Below, in pieces: positions 28,697 to 34,585 of a stretch of DNA of 34,585 nucleotides. The stretch comes from Actinomycetota bacterium (GTDB lineage: Bacteria > Actinomycetota > Actinomycetes > S36-B12). A program made the translations under genes and the position numbers. The notes beneath the pieces were generated by a model. It did no database searches. It saw only the letters and a program-made list of their open reading frames with translations, and was not told the origin of the DNA. The number at the start of each line of letters is the position of its first letter. Positions within the stretch are counted from its first letter, which is position 1. The stretch is from positions 1 through 34,585 of the forward strand of contig WLOE01000006.1 of NCBI GenBank assembly GCA_009699465.1, written 5' to 3'.

Positions 28697-29892
28697 GTTC
28701 ACTGGTTTGGATAGTTCTTGCCGTCCTCGCTGTCGCCCTCGTAGTCGTTGGTGTGGTGCTTGCTCGTCGCCAGAGGACAACATCGTTAGCACCGCGTTCT
28801 AGCATCGATTACGCACCAGGCGTTGGTGATGACGATTCGATTCCTCGAGATACCCCTCGCCAAGCAATTGACGAAATCGTGGTTTCCGATGCGCTCACTG
28901 TTGTTCCGGAACCGCTCACGCAAACCCAAGCGCCAGATCAGGAAGTAGCAATTCTGGGATTTGAGATTCCAGACCCCGCTGTTGGGCGTATGCATCGGTT
29001 GCGCGCCAGGCTTGCGCGATCAAATAACGCTATTGGTAAAGGCCTGTTGGGTTTGTTGGGGCGAGACAATCTTGATGCTGGCACTTGGGACGAAATCGAA
29101 GAGACGTTGCTGGCAGCAGATCTTGGTGTCACCCCCACTCGGGAACTTATGGAAAAACTTCGCACTGCAGTGCAGGTCGAAGGTCATCCCACTCAAGAGC
29201 GCCTGATCGAATTACTTCGGTCCAGCTTGCTTGAACTCGTCAATCCAAATCTTGATCGCTCCTTGAACACCAAGATTGAAGGCCGACCTGCAGTGGTGTT
29301 AGTTGTAGGCGTTAATGGCACCGGCAAGACAACCACGACCGGCAAGCTCGCTCGGTTGCTGATTGCCGATGATCAAACGGTGCTGCTTGGTGCTGCGGAT
29401 ACCTTCAGAGCTGCTGCAGCCGAGCAATTGCAGACATGGGGTGATCGGGTAGGCGCTCCCGTCGTGCGTGGGCCTGAAGGGGGAGACCCAGCTGCAGTCG
29501 CTTTCGATGCAGTTTCGACCGCGATGGCCGCTGAATTGGACACCGCTGTGATTGACACTGCAGGTCGACTACACACGAAAACCGGCTTGATGGATGAACT
29601 AGGCAAGGTTAAGCGAGTCATCGAGAAGCAATCGCCCGTCGATGAAGTTTTGTTGGTGTTAGATGCCACCACTGGGCAAAACGGTCTAGTCCAAGCCCGA
29701 GTCTTTGCTGAGGTAGTTGACGTCACTGGTGTTGTACTCACGAAATTAGATGGAACGGCTCGAGGTGGAATCGTGATCGCGGTGCAGAGAGAACTTGGTG
29801 TGCCCGTCAAGCTCGTTGGTTTGGGCGAAGGCCCAGATGATCTTGCGCCATTTGACGCAGTGGAGTTTGTGGAGGCGATTATTCATGGCTGA
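28693..29892 (+). CDS. ftsY: Signal recognition particle receptor FtsY
   Basis: N-terminal TM segment; VVLVVGVNGTGKTTTTGKLARLL, LLGAADTFRAAAAEQLQTWGDRVGAPVV, IDTAGRLHTK, LTKLDGTARGGIV. Confidence 0.95.
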   Translation: MSSLVWIVLAVLAVALVVVGVVLARRQRTTSLAPRSSIDYAPGVGDDDSIPRDTPRQAIDEIVVSDALTVVPEPLTQTQAPDQEVAILGFEIPDPAVGRMHRLRARLARSNNAIGKGLLGLLGRDNLDAGTWDEIEETLLAADLGVTPTRELMEKLRTAVQVEGHPTQERLIELLRSSLLELVNPNLDRSLNTKIEGRPAVVLVVGVNGTGKTTTTGKLARLLIADDQTVLLGAADTFRAAAAEQLQTWGDRVGAPVVRGPEGGDPAAVAFDAVSTAMAAELDTAVIDTAGRLHTKTGLMDELGKVKRVIEKQSPVDEVLLVLDATTGQNGLVQARVFAEVVDVTGVVLTKLDGTARGGIVIAVQRELGVPVKLVGLGEGPDDLAPFDAVEFVEAIIHG

Positions 29893-30493
29893 AGTAGTAG
29901 CTGAAGTACCTCGTCCCGTTGGTCGTGAGCGTCTATTACTTGCTACTGAAGCCTGTCTAAAAGCTGGCCATGAGGTGCGAATCGCAGACATCTGCCGAGA
30001 TGCAGACGTCAGTGCAGCGCTGATCTATAAGTACTTTGTTGATCGTGAAGATCTTGTCGCTGAAGCGTATGCGCGCATTTTTAAAGGGCTTGTCGCCAGT
30101 GACCTTGCTGCTTTTGCGCACTTTCCCACCGATCTGCATCAACTTCGCATTGCAGTTCGTGAACAAGCCCAAGAAATCTTTAGTGCGGAGCGAGATGAAG
30201 TGCGATGGGCTCGGCTAGAAGCCCTTGCACACGCCCGAATGAACCCAGGAGTCGGTGAACGCATTGAACAAGCGCGTCACGAGCTCGTCATGGCCATGGC
30301 TGACACCATCATGAATCTGCAAGGGGAAAAACTCAATCGCGAGCAGGCTGAAACCTTTTCCGTTATTGCCTTGGGCCTCGTTCTGGGTGTTACGGCGATG
30401 TCACCAGGGCGTATGAGTGATACCCAACGCTTGGGGTTGGCGCATATGTGGTCTGACATGGTGTACGCGACACTCACCCACGTACATTCCTAG
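29885..30493 (+). CDS. TetR-family transcriptional regulator
   Basis: MAEVVAEVPRPVGRERLLLATEACLKAGHEVRIADICRDADVSAALIYKYFVDREDLVAEAYARIF; ATG overlaps ftsY end by 8 bp. Confidence 0.85.
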   Translation: MAEVVAEVPRPVGRERLLLATEACLKAGHEVRIADICRDADVSAALIYKYFVDREDLVAEAYARIFKGLVASDLAAFAHFPTDLHQLRIAVREQAQEIFSAERDEVRWARLEALAHARMNPGVGERIEQARHELVMAMADTIMNLQGEKLNREQAETFSVIALGLVLGVTAMSPGRMSDTQRLGLAHMWSDMVYATLTHVHS

Positions 30494-30521
30494 TCGACAC
30501 CGGTTATTCGTTAACACAGAC

Positions 30522-30579
30522 GTTACTTAAGCCGTGATTTCGTGACGCGACGGTAATCAACGGCGTCACTCTGGGAAAC
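30522..30579 (+). promoter_or_regulatory. Cluster of GTnAC/GAAAC-like half-sites upstream of amtB (possible nitrogen-regulator site)
   Basis: GTTAC (30522), GTGAC (30542), GTAAT (30553), GTCAC (30565), GAAAC (30575); the GTGAC-n6-GTAAT pair has the spacing of a GlnR-type box, others do not fit exactly. Confidence 0.35.
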
Positions 30580-30651
30580 CTCAGCACGACACTCTCCTCC
30601 TTGTCGACATACGCGACCGGCCACATCCCGTGGTTCGAAAGGAGACTGGAA

Positions 30652-32306
<1,655 letters not shown>

Positions 32307-32318
32307 TTCAATAGGCAT

Positions 32319-34585
32319 ATGCCCAGCGCCCGTGAACCGTTCAGTAGTGAGCAGTTCATCAGCGCTCGAAGCGCCCTCGTGCGACGTCCAGGACCTTTCG
32401 GTCCAGGACGTCGCCTTGAATTAACAGAGCTCACAGATGCCTGGTTGTCAGGTGTCTTTTCGGCTTCACACCCGCTTGCCGATGGCGTGTGTCTCGTTGC
32501 GGTAGGCGGCCATGGTCGTCAAGAACTTGCCCCGGGAAGTGATCTTGATCTGGTGCTCTTGCACCGAATAGACCCCCGTCGAGCTGCAGTTATTGCACAA
32601 GAACTTTGGTACCCAATTTGGGATTCAAGTTTGTCCTTAGATCACAGTGTTCGAACTGTTGCAGAAGCCAGGAGGCTTGCGAGCGAGGACATCAAGGTCA
32701 TCCTTGGTCTCTTGGATATGCGTGTAATCGCCGGCGATCCGGTCATTGCAGATCAATTGAAAAAAGCTATCTATTCCGATTGGCGAGCAACAGCCTCTAG
32801 GCGAGTCGGGGAGTTACGCGTACTTGTCGATCAACGACGTGAACGTTTTGGCGAGCTTTCTAATATGTTGGAACCAGATCTCAAAGAGGCTTACGGAGGC
32901 TTGCGCGAAGCTACAGTGCTTCGGGCAATTTCAGCCTCGATGATCACTGATGTCACTCAAATGCAGTGGCAAGAATGCATCATATTTTTACAAGATGTTC
33001 GAGACGCCCTACATCAGGTTACTCAGCGCAACAGCGATCGACTGCTTTTACAAGAGCAGGATGCAGTAGCCCAGGCTTTAGGGATAGAAGACGCAGACGA
33101 GCTCTTGCGGCAGGTATACACATCAGCGCGAGTGATTGCCTATACGTCAGACACCACATGGCATCGAGTTCAGCGATTAACAACGCGTACGAGTAGACCT
33201 GGTCTGCGTGCACTAAAAAAGGGCGGTCCTGAGCGAGTGCCGCTGACTGAGGGTGTGGTGATTCAAGCAGGAGAGGCAGTCCTTGCTATCGAAGCGCGGC
33301 CAGAAAAGGATTCAGGTCTACTCCTTCGGGCGGCGGCTGCAGCTGCACAAGCGGGGATTCCGCTGGCTCCACACGCTGTTTCACGCTTAGCTCATGAGAG
33401 TCCAGCGCTGACCACTCCTTGGAATCAATCAGCACGTGATGATTTCCTTTCGTTGCTCGGAGCAGGAGCAGCAACGCTCCCAGTATGGGAAGCCCTTGAC
33501 CAGGTTGATGCGATTAGTGCACTCATACCCGGCTGGAGCGTGTTGCGCTCAGCCCCGCAACGCAATGCTCTACACAAGTACACCGTTGATCGCCATCTAG
33601 TCGAGTGTGTCATTCAAGCTAGCGCTTTAACGCGCAAGGTTGATCGTCCAGATTTGTTGCTGTTAGCCGCGCTATTTCACGACTTTGGCAAAGCGCGCGA
33701 TGGTGACCACAGTGAAGTGGGCGCAGATCTCGTTGAAGGCGTTTTGCAGGGGATGGGTTTTCAGCCAGAAGACATTGAAATGGTTGTGACCGTGGTGCGT
33801 CACCACTTGTTGCTAGCAGAAACTGCAACGCGACGTGATCTAGACGATCCGGCAACAGTCGCATTTATAACCGAACGCATTTCTGATTCACAAACGTTAG
33901 ATCTCCTCGCAGCTCTGACCGAAGCCGATTCCATCGCCACGGGTTCAGCAATGTGGAGTACCTGGCGTCAGAGTTTGATTAAAGACCTCATTCGCCGATC
34001 ACATGCAGCAATCGCTGGTCGGGCTCTTCCTGAACAACCCAAGCTCACCGAGGATCAACTCGTAGCCATCGACCAGCCTGGCGTTTGGGTGGTTATGAAT
34101 GAAGTCGCTGATGGCCACGAACTCACGTTGGTTGCTCCTGACCGCATTGGTTTACTGGCAACCGTTGCGGGCGTACTTGCAGTGAATCAACTTGAGGTGC
34201 GCGCGGCGAAAGTGATGACGGTTGGCGAGCGTGCCGTTCAGGTATGGAGCGTTCATCCGATGTTTGGTGAATTGCCGCGCATGGAGAAATTGACTGACCA
34301 GTTAAAGAATGCAATTGACGGAAATTTTGACATCGCGGAACGTTTGCGTAAGCGAGACGAGGCCTACCGACCAACCGTTGTGGCTGCTGCACCCGTAGTG
34401 GACATCGTTGAAAATGCTTCAGAGCACACGTCGATATTAGAAGTTCGTGCTCACGATGCCCCTGGCCTGCTCTACCGGGTGACTCGGGCTATCGCTGCTA
34501 CCGATGCGGCGATTATGGGCGCCCGGGTTTCTACCCTCGGATCTGATGCGGTGGATGTGTTTTTCCTCGTAGATCGTCAAGGAAA
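32319..34585 (+). CDS. glnD: [Protein-PII] uridylyltransferase, 3'-truncated by window end (not in supplied ORF track)
   Basis: Open frame from ATG 32319: MPSAREPFSSEQFISARSALVRRPGPFGPGRRLELTEL...VAVGGHGRQELAPGSDLDLVLLHR; HD domain LAALFHDFGKARDGDHSEVGADL; ACT domains LTLVAPDRIGLLATVAGVLA and EVRAHDAPGLLYRVTRAIAA. Confidence 0.95.
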   Translation, partial: MPSAREPFSSEQFISARSALVRRPGPFGPGRRLELTELTDAWLSGVFSASHPLADGVCLVAVGGHGRQELAPGSDLDLVLLHRIDPRRAAVIAQELWYPIWDSSLSLDHSVRTVAEARRLASEDIKVILGLLDMRVIAGDPVIADQLKKAIYSDWRATASRRVGELRVLVDQRRERFGELSNMLEPDLKEAYGGLREATVLRAISASMITDVTQMQWQECIIFLQDVRDALHQVTQRNSDRLLLQEQDAVAQALGIEDADELLRQVYTSARVIAYTSDTTWHRVQRLTTRTSRPGLRALKKGGPERVPLTEGVVIQAGEAVLAIEARPEKDSGLLLRAAAAAAQAGIPLAPHAVSRLAHESPALTTPWNQSARDDFLSLLGAGAATLPVWEALDQVDAISALIPGWSVLRSAPQRNALHKYTVDRHLVECVIQASALTRKVDRPDLLLLAALFHDFGKARDGDHSEVGADLVEGVLQGMGFQPEDIEMVVTVVRHHLLLAETATRRDLDDPATVAFITERISDSQTLDLLAALTEADSIATGSAMWSTWRQSLIKDLIRRSHAAIAGRALPEQPKLTEDQLVAIDQPGVWVVMNEVADGHELTLVAPDRIGLLATVAGVLAVNQLEVRAAKVMTVGERAVQVWSVHPMFGELPRMEKLTDQLKNAIDGNFDIAERLRKRDEAYRPTVVAAAPVVDIVENASEHTSILEVRAHDAPGLLYRVTRAIAATDAAIMGARVSTLGSDAVDVFFLVDRQG
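32382..32413 (+). repeat. 32-nt near-perfect palindrome inside glnD 5' coding region
   Basis: CGACGTCC-A-GGACC-TTTC-GGTCC-A-GGACGTCG: 13 paired positions with one A/A mismatch and a TTTC loop. Confidence 0.85.

Overview
This 34.6 kb window is a conserved actinobacterial chromosomal block, recognised from gene families and gene order. In order it carries: leuB-ilvE-cimA, an FAH-family gene, gltX; a convergent YihY/BrkB gene; tRNA-Gln(CTG) and tRNA-Glu(CTC); an IclR-type regulator divergent from leuC-leuD; hup; cofC divergent from gpsA-ddl-thiL; rpmB; recG-rsmD-coaD; a SepIVA/DivIVA-like coiled-coil gene; a DUF177 gene, rpmF, plsX, an ACP-like gene, rnc, mutM; a small accessory islet (winged-helix regulator, SAM methyltransferase, SbtA-type bicarbonate permease); smc-ftsY-tetR; and amtB-glnB-glnD (glnD is cut by the window end). 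Two genes are missing from the supplied ORF track: rpmF (57 aa) and glnD (open to the right edge). No CRISPR array, IS element or prophage was seen. The observations most worth a second look are: (1) a putative Ile-rich leader peptide (VLHHGIIIN*) with two hairpins and a T-tract just upstream of cimA; (2) the HTH / methyltransferase / SbtA islet with a 9-bp inverted repeat at its promoter; (3) an ACP-like protein at plsX-rnc in which gapless alignment puts Asn at the phosphopantetheine Ser position; (4) an LtbR-like palindrome in the IclR/leuC intergenic region; (5) a 32-nt near-perfect palindrome inside the 5' coding part of glnD; and (6) tandem 9-mers and mutually exclusive inverted repeats upstream of hup. 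All functional statements come from reading the sequence and recalled family knowledge; no search or folding program was run.
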